Assembly (NCBI RefSeq): GCF_032337135.1
Contig: NZ_JAVXZZ010000003.1
Span: forward strand, 186,001 to 250,000
Length of the DNA stretch: 64,000 nucleotides
Source: Allorhodoferax sp032337135
GTDB taxonomy: Bacteria > Pseudomonadota > Gammaproteobacteria > Burkholderiales > Burkholderiaceae_C
Reading direction: 5' to 3'
In this document: positions 53,182-61,524 of the stretch, one piece after another
Layout: every line of letters begins with the position of its first letter
How positions within the stretch are numbered: position 1 is the stretch's first letter
The notes under the pieces: generated by a model
What the model saw: only the letters and a program-made list of their open reading frames with translations
The model's database searches: none
Told to the model about the DNA's origin: nothing
Translations under genes and position numbers: made by a program

Positions 53182-53856
53182 CTATGGCTGCTTGCCGAGC
53201 AGTACCCGCTGGTTGGTGAAGTCGATGCCGCTGGTGGGTTGTCCCTTGAGCGTGGTGACGGGAAAGCGTTCGTCTGCAAATTCCCACCTTGCGGCCTTGC
53301 CGTTGGGCAAAATCCGTTGGTCGGGCGGGGTCTTGTTGATGGTGACCACCCACTCGATCAGCACCGTGTCGTCCTTGACCTGGTGGATCAGGGTCGCGGC
53401 GTCAAAGTCGCCAAACATGCGCTCTCGCTTTTCTCGTTGCCACTGCAACTCAATGCGGTGGGTACGGAAGTACTCGCGCATGATGGGGCGCAGATCGATG
53501 TTTTCCAGAATGAACTCGCGCCCGTCCTTGAGTTTCCAGCGCACATGCAGAGGCCAATAGGCGGTCAACAGTCCCATGGTGGCCCCGGTGCCGAGAGACG
53601 GGGTGTCGCGACCCCACCAGAGCACATCTTTCTGTGGGGAGTACTCAGATTGGGCGATTTCTACATTGGCAAAATTCTCAAAGGTTTGCCCGTAGCCCCA
53701 GTTGTATCCGTTCAGTCCGCCCGGGAATACGTCTGGCTCCTGGCGTTCGCTGGCGCTCGGCATACCGTCCACCCGCGCGACACCGCTGGTACCCGCACAG
53801 CCCCACAGCCCGCCCACCAGCGCCAACAGTCCCAATGCATGCATCCAGCGTTCCAT
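53182..53856 (-). CDS. Lipoprotein of the tandem family, copy 1
   Basis: A 224-residue predicted lipoprotein: basic start, Leu/Gly core and Cys20 (LWGC, an imperfect lipobox). The mature protein includes ERQEPDVFPGG, WPLHVRWKLKDGREF, LRPIMREYF, HQVKDDTVLIEWVV and VTTLKGQPTSGIDF. It is the most diverged of three tandem copies, and its C-terminus differs from the others (DFTNQRVLLGKQP instead of FDKRWEFFRN). No enzyme motif is seen. The base composition is lower in GC than the flanking enzymes, suggesting acquisition. Function unknown. Confidence 0.8.
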   Translation of the reverse strand: MERWMHALGLLALVGGLWGCAGTSGVARVDGMPSASERQEPDVFPGGLNGYNWGYGQTFENFANVEIAQSEYSPQKDVLWWGRDTPSLGTGATMGLLTAYWPLHVRWKLKDGREFILENIDLRPIMREYFRTHRIELQWQREKRERMFGDFDAATLIHQVKDDTVLIEWVVTINKTPPDQRILPNGKAARWEFADERFPVTTLKGQPTSGIDFTNQRVLLGKQP

Positions 53857-53893
53857 CGGTTCACACTCCTTGTTGCGGCCGATTATCCCTGCC

Positions 53894-53950
53894 AAATTGG
53901 CCCCTGGCCCGCGTATCCATTGCGTAAGCAGCTCCCAATTCCATAGCGAC
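53894..53950 (+). repeat. Dispersed repeat copy R8
   Basis: GGCCCCTGGCCCGCGTATCC, ATTGCGTAAGCAGCTCCC, AATTCCATAGCGAC, in unit 1 of the tandem array, between lipoprotein 1 and the ABC tail fragment. Confidence 0.85.
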
Positions 53951-53960
53951 AGGAAAAGCC

Positions 53961-54084
53961 TCACGCCCCGAACTGCAGCGCCGCCAGCCCCGCGTACACG
54001 CCACCGCGCGCCAGCAGCTCGGCGTGGGTGCCTTGTTCGACCACGCGGCCGTGGTCCAGCACCACGATGCGGTCGGCGCGCTGC
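53961..54084 (-). pseudogene. 3' tail fragment of the ABC exporter gene (copy 1)
   Basis: These 124 bp match the last 124 bp of the 55818 exporter gene, stop included, with about six differences by eye. They encode QRADRIVVLDHGRVVEQ and GGVYAGLAALQFGA but no start. The fragment keeps Arg in DHGRVVEQ, where the intact gene has Cys. The open frame that runs on into lipoprotein 2 is a shadow. Confidence 0.9.
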
Positions 54085-54093
54085 TGGTCCAAC

Positions 54094-54786
54094 TTACTCC
54101 TTGATCCACTGGCTGTTGCGGAAAAACTCCCAGCGTTTATCGAACTCGATGCCGCTGGTGGGGGTGCCTTTGAGGGTTGTGACGAGGTAGCGCTCTTTGG
54201 TGAGGTGCCATTGGGTTGCCGCGCCACTGGGGAGAAAACGCTCTTTCACGGGAGTGGTATTTGCAGTAATTACCCACTCGATCAGGACGGTGTCGTCTTT
54301 GACTTGGTGTATTAAAGTCGGCTCGTAATCGCTGGCATTCTCGAAGTGCCGCCCCTCCTTCTGCCACTGCAACTCAATGCGGTGGGTTTTGAAGTACTCG
54401 CGCATGATGGGGCGGAGGTCAAGCTTGTCCAGCATGAACTCGCGCCCATCCTTGAGCTTCCAGTGCACGCTCAAGGGCCAGTAGGCGGTGAGGCCGAGCA
54501 TGGTGGCTGAAGGACCGGTGCCATCCGGAACGTCTGATTTCCAGGTGCGTTGAGTGCTGCCGTACGGTGAATAGTCAAACTGGGCTATTGCCACATTGAC
54601 GAAGTTTTCACGGGTTTGGCCAAGTCCCCAACTGTAGTCCCGCCAACCACCGGGAAACACATCCGGTTCCTGGCGTTCGCTGGCGCTCGGCATACCGTCC
54701 ACCCGCGCGACACCGCTGGTACCCGCACAGCCCCACAGCCCGCCCACCAGTGCCAACAGTCCCAATGCATGCATCCAGCGTTTCAT
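54094..54786 (-). CDS. Lipoprotein of the tandem family, copy 2
   Basis: A 230-residue predicted lipoprotein with the same signal and Cys20 as its neighbours. It is closest to copy 3, sharing GGWRDYSWGLGQTRENF-type sequence, WKLKDGREFMLDKLDLRPIM and the C-terminal GIEFDKRWEFFRNSQWIKE. It is bounded downstream on its own strand by the truncated ABC tail. Differences among the copies fall mainly in residues about 70-95 and 145-190, suggesting diversification after duplication. Function unknown. Confidence 0.8.
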   Translation of the reverse strand: MKRWMHALGLLALVGGLWGCAGTSGVARVDGMPSASERQEPDVFPGGWRDYSWGLGQTRENFVNVAIAQFDYSPYGSTQRTWKSDVPDGTGPSATMLGLTAYWPLSVHWKLKDGREFMLDKLDLRPIMREYFKTHRIELQWQKEGRHFENASDYEPTLIHQVKDDTVLIEWVITANTTPVKERFLPSGAATQWHLTKERYLVTTLKGTPTSGIEFDKRWEFFRNSQWIKE

Positions 54787-54824
54787 CGGTTCACACTCCA
54801 TGTTGCGGCCGATTATCCCTGCAA

Positions 54825-54880
54825 AATGGGCCCCTGGCCCGCGTATCCATTGCGTAGTCAGCTACCAATTCCATAGCGAA
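54825..54880 (+). repeat. Dispersed repeat copy R9
   Basis: GGCCCCTGGCCCGCGTATCC, ATTGCGTAGTCAGCTACC, AATTCCATAGCGA in unit 2 of the tandem array. Confidence 0.85.
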
Positions 54881-54890
54881 AGGAAAAGCC

Positions 54891-55014
54891 TCAGGCCCAG
54901 AACTGCAGCGCTGCCAGCCCCGCGTACACGCCACCGCGCGCCAGCAGCTCGGCGTGGGTGCCTTGTTCGACCACGCGGCCGTGGTCCAGCACCACGATGC
55001 GGTCGGCGCGCTGC
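54891..55014 (-). pseudogene. 3' tail fragment of the ABC exporter gene (copy 2)
   Basis: A second 124-bp copy of the exporter 3' end, about five differences from the intact gene and three from the other fragment by eye, with its stop codon. It too keeps Arg in DHGRVVEQ. It has no start or promoter of its own. Confidence 0.9.
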
Positions 55015-55023
55015 TTGTCCAAC

Positions 55024-55713
55024 TTACTCCTTGATCCACTGGCCGTTGCGGAAAAACTCCCAGCGTTTGTCGAACTCGATGCCGCTGGTGGGAGTGCCTT
55101 TGAGGGTTGTGACGGGGTAGCGTTCGTCTGAGAAAGTCCATCGATTTGCTGCGCCGGAAGAGGCAAACCGTTGGTTGTAGGGCGTGTTGTTGATCGTGAC
55201 CACCCACTCAATCAACACGGAATCGTCTTTGACCTGATGCACGAGCGTTGCTTCATAGTCGCCACGTTCACGCTTGCGTCCTTCTCGCTGCCATTGCAAC
55301 TCAATGCGGTGGGTTTTGAGGTACTCGCGCATGATGGGGCGAAGGTCAAGCTTGTCCAGCATGAACTCGCGCCCATCCTTGAGCTTCCAGCGCACGCTCA
55401 AAGGGTGGTAAACGTTGAGGCCGCACATGGTGGCAGAGGGGCCAGTGCCATCAGGTACATCTGACATCCAATTACGTTGGGTACTGACATAGAGCGAGTA
55501 ATCAAACTGGGCAATTGCCACATTGGCAAAGTTTTCCCGGGTTTGACCGAGGCCCCAGCAGTAATCCCGCCAACCACCGGGAAACACATCCGGCTCCTGG
55601 CGTTCGCTGGCATTCGGTGCACCGTCCACCCGCGCCACACCACTTGAGCCCGCGCAGCCCCACAGCCCGCCCACCAATGCCAACAGTCCCAATGCATGCA
55701 TCCAGCGTTTCAT
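55024..55713 (-). CDS. Lipoprotein of the tandem family, copy 3
   Basis: A 229-residue predicted lipoprotein directly downstream of the intact ABC exporter (104 bp gap, holding repeat R10). Features as in copies 1 and 2, with WKLKDGREFMLDKLDLRPIMREYLKTHRIELQW and HQVKDDSVLIEWVV. This is probably the ancestral position of the gene. A role linked to the exporter, to envelope protection or to immunity against a secreted toxin are all possible; none is shown by the sequence. Confidence 0.8.
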   Translation of the reverse strand: MKRWMHALGLLALVGGLWGCAGSSGVARVDGAPNASERQEPDVFPGGWRDYCWGLGQTRENFANVAIAQFDYSLYVSTQRNWMSDVPDGTGPSATMCGLNVYHPLSVRWKLKDGREFMLDKLDLRPIMREYLKTHRIELQWQREGRKRERGDYEATLVHQVKDDSVLIEWVVTINNTPYNQRFASSGAANRWTFSDERYPVTTLKGTPTSGIEFDKRWEFFRNGQWIKE

Positions 55714-55750
55714 CGGTTCACATTCCTTGTTCCGGCCGATTATCTCTGCC

Positions 55751-55807
55751 AAATGGGCACCTAGCCCTCGTATCCATTGCGTAGTCAGCTACCAAATCCA
55801 TAGCGAC
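55751..55807 (+). repeat. Dispersed repeat copy R10
   Basis: GGGCACCTAGCCCTCGTATCC, ATTGCGTAGTCAGCTACC, AAATCCATAGCGAC in unit 3 of the tandem array, between lipoprotein 3 and the intact exporter gene. Confidence 0.85.
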
Positions 55808-55817
55808 AGGAAAAGCC

Positions 55818-57593
55818 TCAGGCCCCGAACTGCAGCGCTGCCAGCCCCGCGTACACACCACCGCGCGCCAGCAGTTCGGCGTGGGTGCCTTGCTCGACCA
55901 CGCAGCCGTGGTCCAGCACCACGATGCGGTCGGCGCGCTGCACGGTGGCCAGGCGGTGGGCAATGACCAGGGTGGTGCGGTTGCGCATGGCGGACTCCAG
56001 TGCTGCCTGCACCACGCGCTCGCTTTCGGCGTCGAGCGCGCTGGTGGCTTCGTCGAGCAGCAGCAGCGGCGGGTTCTTCAAAATGGCGCGGGCGATGGAG
56101 ATGCGCTGGCGCTGCCCGCCGGACAGGCGCACGCCGCGCTCGCCCAGGAAGGTGCGGTAGCCCTCGGGCAGGGCGGTGATGAAGTCGTGGGCGAAGGCGG
56201 CGCGGGCGGCGGCTACCACTTCCTCGTCACTGGCCTCGGGGCGGCCGTAGCGGATGTTCTCCATGGCGTCGGCCGAGAAGATGACGGCGTCCTGCGGCAC
56301 GATGCCGATGCGGCTGCGCAGGTCGTGCAGCGCCAGTTCCTGCACCGGCACGCCGTCCAGGGCAATGCGCCCACTCTGGGCGTCGTAGTAGCGCAGCAGC
56401 AGCTGGAACACGGTGCTCTTGCCCGCACCGCTGGGGCCCACCAGGGCCACGGTCTGGCCGCTGTCCACCCGCAGGTTCAGCTGCGCCAGCGCAGGCTGCG
56501 ACGGGCGCGAGGGGTAGTGGAAGCCCACATCGGTCAGCTCCACGCTGCTGCCGCCCTGCGTGGGCGGCAGTGCGCGCGGTTGCGCGGGCGACTGGATGGG
56601 CGAGCGCTGCGCCAGCAGCTCCATGAGCCGCTCGGTGGCCCCGGCGGCGCGCAGCAGGTCGCCATAGACCTCGCCCAGCACGGCAAAGGCACCGGCCAGG
56701 ATGATGATGTACAGCACCGTCTGGCCCAGGTGCCCGGCGCTGATGCGCCCGCTGGCAACGGCCTGCGTGCCCAGGTACAAGCCCCACAGCAGCGCCGCGC
56801 TGGTGGCGATGATGATGAAGGCCACCAGCACGGCGCGTGCCTTGCTGCGGCCCACGGCGGTGCGAAAGGCCGCCAGCGTGGAGGCCTCGAAGCGGCTGGC
56901 TTCGCGTTCCTGCGCGTTGTAGCTTTGCACCACGGGAATGGCGTTGAGCACTTCGGCGGCAATGGCACTGGAGTCGGCAATGCGGTCCTGGCTGGCGCGC
57001 GAGAGCTTGCGCACGCGCCGCCCGAAGGCCATGGCCGGCAGCACCACCAGCACCAGGCCCACCAGCACCTGGGCCATGACCACGGGGTTGGTCCACACCA
57101 GCATGGCCAGCGCACCCAGGCCCATGACGGCGTTGCGCAGCCCCATGGAGAAGGACGAGCCCACCACGGTCTGCACCAGGGTGGTGTCGGCGCTCAGGCG
57201 CGACAGCACCTCGCCGGTCTGGGTGGTCTCGAAGAATTCGGGGCTTTGGGCGATCACGTGGCGGTACACGGCGTTGCGCAGGTCGGCCGAGACCCGCTCG
57301 CCCAGCCAGCTGACCATGAAGAAGCGCGCAGCGGAAAAGATACCCAGCGCCACCGCCACGGCGAACAGGGCCATGAAGTGGCTGGGCAGGTCGGCACCGG
57401 GGCCCTTGGCCAGGCCCTGGTCGATCAGGTCCTTCAGCGCGGCGGGAAACACCAGCGTGGCCCCGGCCGCGGCCAGCAGCAGCACCAGGGTGAAGGCGAT
57501 GTGCCAGCGGTAGGGCGTGAGGAAGGGCAGCAGGCCGCGCAGGGCGGTGGGCGGGGCGGAGGCAGGAGGCGTGGAGGTGGTGGCAGAAGTCAT
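55818..57593 (-). CDS. MsbA-like ABC exporter (fused permease-ATPase)
   Basis: A 591-residue half-transporter. Six helices (about residues 25-310) are followed by the nucleotide-binding domain: Walker A VGPSGAGKSTVFQLLLRYYD, signature LSGGQRQRISIARAIL, Walker B LLLLDEATSALD, and H-loop VIAHRLATVQRADR. It acts as a dimer, exporting a lipid, drug or peptide. ATG 57593 is chosen over the TTG at 57602. The substitution DHGCVVEQ (Cys for the Arg kept in both tail copies) is unusual. The 3' end is the source of the duplicated tails. Confidence 0.93.
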   Translation of the reverse strand: MTSATTSTPPASAPPTALRGLLPFLTPYRWHIAFTLVLLLAAAGATLVFPAALKDLIDQGLAKGPGADLPSHFMALFAVAVALGIFSAARFFMVSWLGERVSADLRNAVYRHVIAQSPEFFETTQTGEVLSRLSADTTLVQTVVGSSFSMGLRNAVMGLGALAMLVWTNPVVMAQVLVGLVLVVLPAMAFGRRVRKLSRASQDRIADSSAIAAEVLNAIPVVQSYNAQEREASRFEASTLAAFRTAVGRSKARAVLVAFIIIATSAALLWGLYLGTQAVASGRISAGHLGQTVLYIIILAGAFAVLGEVYGDLLRAAGATERLMELLAQRSPIQSPAQPRALPPTQGGSSVELTDVGFHYPSRPSQPALAQLNLRVDSGQTVALVGPSGAGKSTVFQLLLRYYDAQSGRIALDGVPVQELALHDLRSRIGIVPQDAVIFSADAMENIRYGRPEASDEEVVAAARAAFAHDFITALPEGYRTFLGERGVRLSGGQRQRISIARAILKNPPLLLLDEATSALDAESERVVQAALESAMRNRTTLVIAHRLATVQRADRIVVLDHGCVVEQGTHAELLARGGVYAGLAALQFGA

Positions 57594-57600
57594 GGGGGTC

Positions 57601-57658
57601 AAAATGGGGTCTGGCCCGCGGTTTGCAAGCGTGGTCAGCTATCAAATATGTAGCGACT
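57601..57658 (+). repeat. Dispersed repeat copy R11
   Basis: GGGGTCTGGCCCGCGG, then GCGTGGTCAGCTATCAAATATGTAGCGACT, directly upstream of the ABC exporter start. Confidence 0.75.
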
Positions 57659-57672
57659 GTGCGGAACCGGAA

Positions 57673-58722
57673 TCACCCCAGCATGTCGGCTATGGACTGG
57701 CGCGCCGCCCTCAGGTCCCCGGCCAGGGCCTCCACCCACTGCGGGTTGTAGTAGGTGGGCAGGTAGCGTTCGCCGGAGTCGCACAGCAGCGACAGGATGG
57801 AGCCGCGCTGCCCTTGCGCACGCATCTCGCAGGCCAGCTGCAGCATGGCGACGAAGTTGGTGCCGGTGGACGGGCCCACGCGCCGCCCCAGCAGGGTGTG
57901 CAGCGCCTGCATGGCGGCAATGGACTCGGCATTGCCCACCTGCACCATGCGGTCCACCAGGCTGGGGATGAAGCTGGGCTCCACGCGCGGGCGGCCAATG
58001 CCCTCGATGCGCGAACCGGCGCTGGTGAGGGTGGCGTCGTTTAAGCGGTGGTAGTCGTAGAACACCGAGCCTTCGGGGTCGGGCACGCACACGCGCGTGG
58101 CGTGGCGCTGGTAGCGGATGAAACGTCCGATGGTGGCGCTGGTGCCGCCCGTGCCCGCCGCAATGACCACCCAGGTGGGAATGGGGTGGCGCTCGCGTGC
58201 CATCTGGCTGAACATGCTCTGGGCAATGTTGTTGTTGCCGCGCCAGTCGGTGGCGCGCTCGGCGTAGGTGAACTGGTCCATGTAGTGGCCGTTGCGGGCC
58301 TGGGCCAGTGCGCGGGCCGCTTCGTACACCTCGGCCGGGCTGTCCACCAGGTGGCATTCGCCGCCGTAGAAGGCAATCTGGGCAATCTTCTCGGGCGAGG
58401 TGGAGCGCGTCATGACGGCCACGAAGGGCAGCCCGATGAGGCGGGCGAAATAGGCTTCGCTCACCGCCGTGGAGCCGCTCGACGCTTCAACCACGGTAGA
58501 GCCCTCGTGCAGCCAGCCGTTGCACAGTGCGTAGAGGAACAGCGAGCGCGCCAGCCGGTGCTTGAGGCTGCCGGTGGGGTGGGTGGATTCGTCCTTAAGG
58601 TACAGGTCGATGCCTGCGCGCTCGAAGGCCGGCAGCGGCAAGGGGATGAGGTGGGTGTCGGCACTGCGGACGTAGTCGGCCTCGATGCGGGCGATGGCAT
58701 CAAACAGCCAGGTGCCGCTCAT
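57673..58722 (-). CDS. PLP-dependent cysteine synthase-like enzyme
   Basis: A 349-residue fold-type II PLP enzyme. The cofactor Lys lies in PTGSLKHRLARSL, and the phosphate- and substrate-binding segments VVEASSGSTAVSEAYFARLIGLP and AAGTGGTSATIGRFIRY are present. It resembles cysteine synthase / cystathionine beta-synthase relatives, including L-cysteine desulfhydrases; which reaction it performs is not clear. Its ATG overlaps the stop of the M48 protease gene by 4 bp. Confidence 0.87.
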   Translation of the reverse strand: MSGTWLFDAIARIEADYVRSADTHLIPLPLPAFERAGIDLYLKDESTHPTGSLKHRLARSLFLYALCNGWLHEGSTVVEASSGSTAVSEAYFARLIGLPFVAVMTRSTSPEKIAQIAFYGGECHLVDSPAEVYEAARALAQARNGHYMDQFTYAERATDWRGNNNIAQSMFSQMARERHPIPTWVVIAAGTGGTSATIGRFIRYQRHATRVCVPDPEGSVFYDYHRLNDATLTSAGSRIEGIGRPRVEPSFIPSLVDRMVQVGNAESIAAMQALHTLLGRRVGPSTGTNFVAMLQLACEMRAQGQRGSILSLLCDSGERYLPTYYNPQWVEALAGDLRAARQSIADMLG

Positions 58723-59654
58723 CGCGCCCCCGCCTTGGCCAGGCGCTCGGCCAGTGGCATGCGGGCCTGGCCGGTGTAGGCGTCCAGGCGCTGGCCCATG
58801 GCGGTTTCCAGCTGGTCCAGCCGCGCCGAGGTGGCCGGGTGGGTGCTGAAGGTCAGGGCGAAGGCCGGGTTGTCGCCGGTGGTGACGGCCAGCTGCTGCA
58901 GCACGGCCAGCAACCCGTAGGGGTCGTAGCCGGCAGCGGTGGCGTAGACCACGCCCACGCGGTCTGCCTCGAACTCGTCGCTCTGGTCCAGACCGCGGGA
59001 ATAGACCTCGCGCCCCATCTGCAGCAGTTGCTCCTTCAGGGCACCGCTCACGCCGCCGCCCACCTGGGTGGCCAGGGCCTGGGTCAGCAGGCCGCTCTGG
59101 GCCGACTTCTGCATCGCCTTGAGGTGGTGCTTGCCCACGACGTGGGCCATTTCATGCGCCAGCACCGAGGCCAGGTCCGCCTCGTCGACCATGCGGTCGA
59201 TCAGCCCCTTGGTGACGAAGATGTACCCGCCGGGTGCGGCAAAGGCGTTGTAGCCCTCGTCGTCGAGCACGCCGAAGGTCCAGGGCAGGTGCGGGCGCGG
59301 CGTCTGCAGGCTGATCCAGCGCCCCAGCCGGTTCACGTAGCGTTGCAGGTTGGCGTTGGGGTGCAGGGGCTTGGCGCCCAGCAGCACGGCGGCCAGGTGG
59401 CGGCCGATCTGGATTTCCTTGGGCTCGTCCACGTCCTGCAGTGCCTGGGTGGCCAAGGACGCGATTTCGGTCACGTTGATCGACTTGGTGGGGCTGTTGC
59501 TGCCCTGCTGCCCGCCTTTCATGAGGCCTTGCAGCAGGCCGCCGAGCATCTTGCCGGGGTCGTTCTGGGCGAGTGCGGGGGCACTGGCCAGGGCCAATGC
59601 GAGGGTAGCCACGGCAGTCAGCGCGGCGAAGGGGCGAGTGGGGGTGCGCATCAT
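58719..59654 (-). CDS. M48-family zinc metalloprotease
   Basis: A 311-residue periplasmic protease with a signal peptide (LALASAPALAQ, residues about 10-27). The zinc motif HEMAHVVGKHH and the third ligand in DEFEADRVGVVYA are typical of BepA/LoiP-like M48 proteins involved in outer-membrane quality control. ATG 59654 follows AGGAGG and overlaps the SH3 gene's TGA (ATGA). The longer open frame to 60209 is the SH3 gene read in a wrong frame. Confidence 0.9.
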   Translation of the reverse strand: MMRTPTRPFAALTAVATLALALASAPALAQNDPGKMLGGLLQGLMKGGQQGSNSPTKSINVTEIASLATQALQDVDEPKEIQIGRHLAAVLLGAKPLHPNANLQRYVNRLGRWISLQTPRPHLPWTFGVLDDEGYNAFAAPGGYIFVTKGLIDRMVDEADLASVLAHEMAHVVGKHHLKAMQKSAQSGLLTQALATQVGGGVSGALKEQLLQMGREVYSRGLDQSDEFEADRVGVVYATAAGYDPYGLLAVLQQLAVTTGDNPAFALTFSTHPATSARLDQLETAMGQRLDAYTGQARMPLAERLAKAGAR

Positions 59655-60250
59655 TTGCCCTCCTTCTGGAACGAGCCACCCGGGCTGGTTGGGGCGGCGG
59701 GGGGATTGGGCGTGGGCAGCAGGGCCACGGTCTGGGCGGCCAGGTGGCGCTCGCTGGCGTAGCGGCGTGCCTGGGCTTCGTCGGCCCGCATCTGCTCCAG
59801 CTTGTCCACCGCGGCCAGGTTGGGGGCGGCGTTCTGGATGTCTTCCTTGCTCAGGCCGCGGATGCCGATCGTCGAGGTGGCGGTGGTGGTGCTGCCGGCA
59901 CTGCTGCCACGGTTCAGGAAGCCGCTCAAGCCCCGCAGGGCACCGGTGAGACCATTGCTGGCAGGGGCCGCGGCACCGCCAGCAGACACGTCGAACATGT
60001 GCACCCAGCCGGTCTGGCCGGTGGCAGTCTGTACCTGCATCCAGGGGCCGGTGCGCTGGGTCGTGCGCGTGACGCTGGTGCCGGCGGGCAGGGTGGCCAG
60101 CGTGGCACCCGTGGCCGAGGGCTGGTCGCGCAGGGCCGTGGCCTGCTTGGTCTGCAGCGGTTCGTTCTGGGCCTGGGCCAACGGTGTCGTGGCCAGCAGT
60201 GCTGCGCACAGGGCGGTGGCGCTGGCAGTCCGGGGAAGACGAGGTTTCAT
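59651..60250 (-). CDS. Secreted SH3-domain protein
   Basis: A 199-residue periplasmic protein with a signal peptide (ending LAQAQ). A bacterial SH3 domain spans residues about 33-92 (ATALRDQPSATGATLATLPAGTSVTRTTQRTGPWMQVQTATGQTGWVHMF), and the rest is a Gly/Ser/Thr-rich linker and a helix. It is translationally coupled to the M48 protease, suggesting cooperation in the cell envelope. Confidence 0.85.
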   Translation of the reverse strand: MKPRLPRTASATALCAALLATTPLAQAQNEPLQTKQATALRDQPSATGATLATLPAGTSVTRTTQRTGPWMQVQTATGQTGWVHMFDVSAGGAAAPASNGLTGALRGLSGFLNRGSSAGSTTTATSTIGIRGLSKEDIQNAAPNLAAVDKLEQMRADEAQARRYASERHLAAQTVALLPTPNPPAAPTSPGGSFQKEGK

Positions 60251-60330
60251 GGCGTGTCTGGGGTGTGGAAGCCGTGCCAGTGTACGGCGCAGGATGCCGA
60301 TTGCAAATCGCCAGAGGGCTAAAATGACGG

Positions 60331-60414
60331 CTTCACCGGGGGTGTCCGGCGCGCAGGCGTCGGGCTGAGATTTACCCCATGAACCTGATCTGGGTCATAC
60401 CAGCGTAGGAAGCG
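60331..60414 (+). ncRNA. TPP riboswitch (THI element)
   Basis: GGGGGTGTCCGGC, then GGGCTGAGATTTACCCC, ATGAACCTGATCTGGGTCAT, ACCAGCGTAGGAAG: the conserved CUGAGA and ACCUGAUC/GCGUAGGGAAG blocks of the thiamine pyrophosphate aptamer are all present. The 5' CTTC and 3' GAAG close P1. It precedes thiBPQ by 85 nt and should shut the transporter off when TPP is plentiful. Confidence 0.97.
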
Positions 60415-60498
60415 TGAGAAGCCTTGGGGGTTGTGCATTGCAGCCCTTTCGGTGAATCAGTGCTTCGACCACTTTTTTGCCGAAAGCGAGTTACCGAA

Positions 60499-61521
60499 GT
60501 GAATTTCCGTTTTTCCCTGCGTGTTTCCGTGGCTGCCGCCGCGGTGTCTGCCGCCCTGTCCGCCTCTGCCGTCGAACTGCGCGTGCTGGCGCACAGCTCC
60601 TACTCCTTGCCCAAGCCGCTGGTGGCCCAGTTCGAACGCGACACCGGCATCCAGCTCAAGGTCACCAAGGCGGGTGACGCGGGCGAAATGCTCAACAAGC
60701 TGATCCTCACCAAGGCCAGCCCGATCGCGGACGTGGTGTTCGGCATCGACAACGCGCTGGCAGGCAAGGCACTGGCTGCGGGGGTCATCGACGCCGACGT
60801 GGGCGCGCAAGCACAGCGCAAGTCGCAGGCGAGCCTGCCCGCCGGCCTGGTGCCGGTGGACTATGGCTATGTGACGCTGAACTATGACAAGGCCTGGTTT
60901 GCCTCCAAGGGGGTGAAGTTGCCGGCCACACTGGCGGCGCTGGCCGAGCCCGCCTACGCCAACCTGCTGGTGGTGCAGAACCCGGCCACCAGCAGCCCCG
61001 GCTACGCCTTCCTGTTGGCCACCATCGGCCAGATGGGCGAAGAGGCTGCCTTCGACTGGTGGGCCAAGATGCGCGCCAATGGCCTGAAGGTGGCCAAGGG
61101 CTGGAGCGAGGCCTACTACACCGACTTCAGCCGCAACGGCGGCAGCCGCCCGCTGGTGGTGAGCTATTCCACCAGCCCGGCCGCCGAGCTCTTCTACGCC
61201 AAGGACAAGCCCACCGAGCCGCCCACCGGCAGCCTGGCCCTGCCGGGTGGCGTGTTCCGCCAGGTGGAAGGCGTGGCGCTGGTGCAGGGCGGCCAGGAAC
61301 GCGAGGCAGCGCGCAAGTTCATCGACTTCCTGCGTTCCCCTGCGGTGCAGCAGCAGATGCAGACCGTGATGTGGATGTACCCGGTGGAGCCGGGCGTGGC
61401 CCGCGATGACGTGATGCGACATGCGCCCGAACCGACGACCTTTGCCGCGCCTTCCGACAAGGACATCGCCGAGAAAGGTGCGGCCTGGGTGGCGCGCTGG
61501 ACCAAGGTGGTGCTGAAGTAA
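60499..61521 (+). CDS. thiB: Thiamine ABC transporter substrate-binding protein
   Basis: A 340-residue periplasmic binding protein: signal peptide ending LSASA, then ELRVLAHSSYSLPKPLVAQFERDTGIQLKV and GEMLNKLILTKASPIADVVFGIDNALAG, the ThiB/TbpA opening. Binding-site segments VPVDYGYVTLNYDKAWF and YSTSPAAELFY are typical. GTG 60499 is the start, as the residues upstream are not signal-like. Controlled by the TPP riboswitch and first of three transporter genes. Confidence 0.95.
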   Translation: MNFRFSLRVSVAAAAVSAALSASAVELRVLAHSSYSLPKPLVAQFERDTGIQLKVTKAGDAGEMLNKLILTKASPIADVVFGIDNALAGKALAAGVIDADVGAQAQRKSQASLPAGLVPVDYGYVTLNYDKAWFASKGVKLPATLAALAEPAYANLLVVQNPATSSPGYAFLLATIGQMGEEAAFDWWAKMRANGLKVAKGWSEAYYTDFSRNGGSRPLVVSYSTSPAAELFYAKDKPTEPPTGSLALPGGVFRQVEGVALVQGGQEREAARKFIDFLRSPAVQQQMQTVMWMYPVEPGVARDDVMRHAPEPTTFAAPSDKDIAEKGAAWVARWTKVVLK

Positions 61522-61524
61522 GCG

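Larger units (their letters stand above)
53182..55941 (-). repeat. Three-copy tandem duplication (~930 bp unit)
   Basis: Reading on the minus strand: full ABC exporter gene, lipoprotein 3, a 124-bp ABC 3' tail, lipoprotein 2, another 124-bp tail, lipoprotein 1. Lipoprotein starts lie at 55713, 54786 and 53856, and ABC stop codons at 55818, 54891 and 53961, giving periods of 927 and 930 bp. Each unit also includes a copy of the dispersed repeat (R8, R9, R10). The junctions fall at the same point in the exporter (after GCGCGCTGC on the plus strand). Confidence 0.93.

Noticed and set aside
53961..55211. Open frames of 88 and 106 residues that join the exporter tail to antisense-frame lipoprotein sequence
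   Set aside because: They are the 124-bp tail fragments read on from out-of-frame lipoprotein sequence; only the tail part is genuine gene-derived coding sequence, so I list them as pseudogene fragments.
53182..55941. CRISPR-like or satellite array
   Set aside because: The period is about 930 bp with whole genes in each unit, so it is a segmental tandem duplication.
60415..60498. Intrinsic terminator between the TPP aptamer and thiB
   Set aside because: GGGTTGTGC/GCAGCCC pairs imperfectly and is followed by only TTT; too weak to claim, though it may take part in the expression platform.
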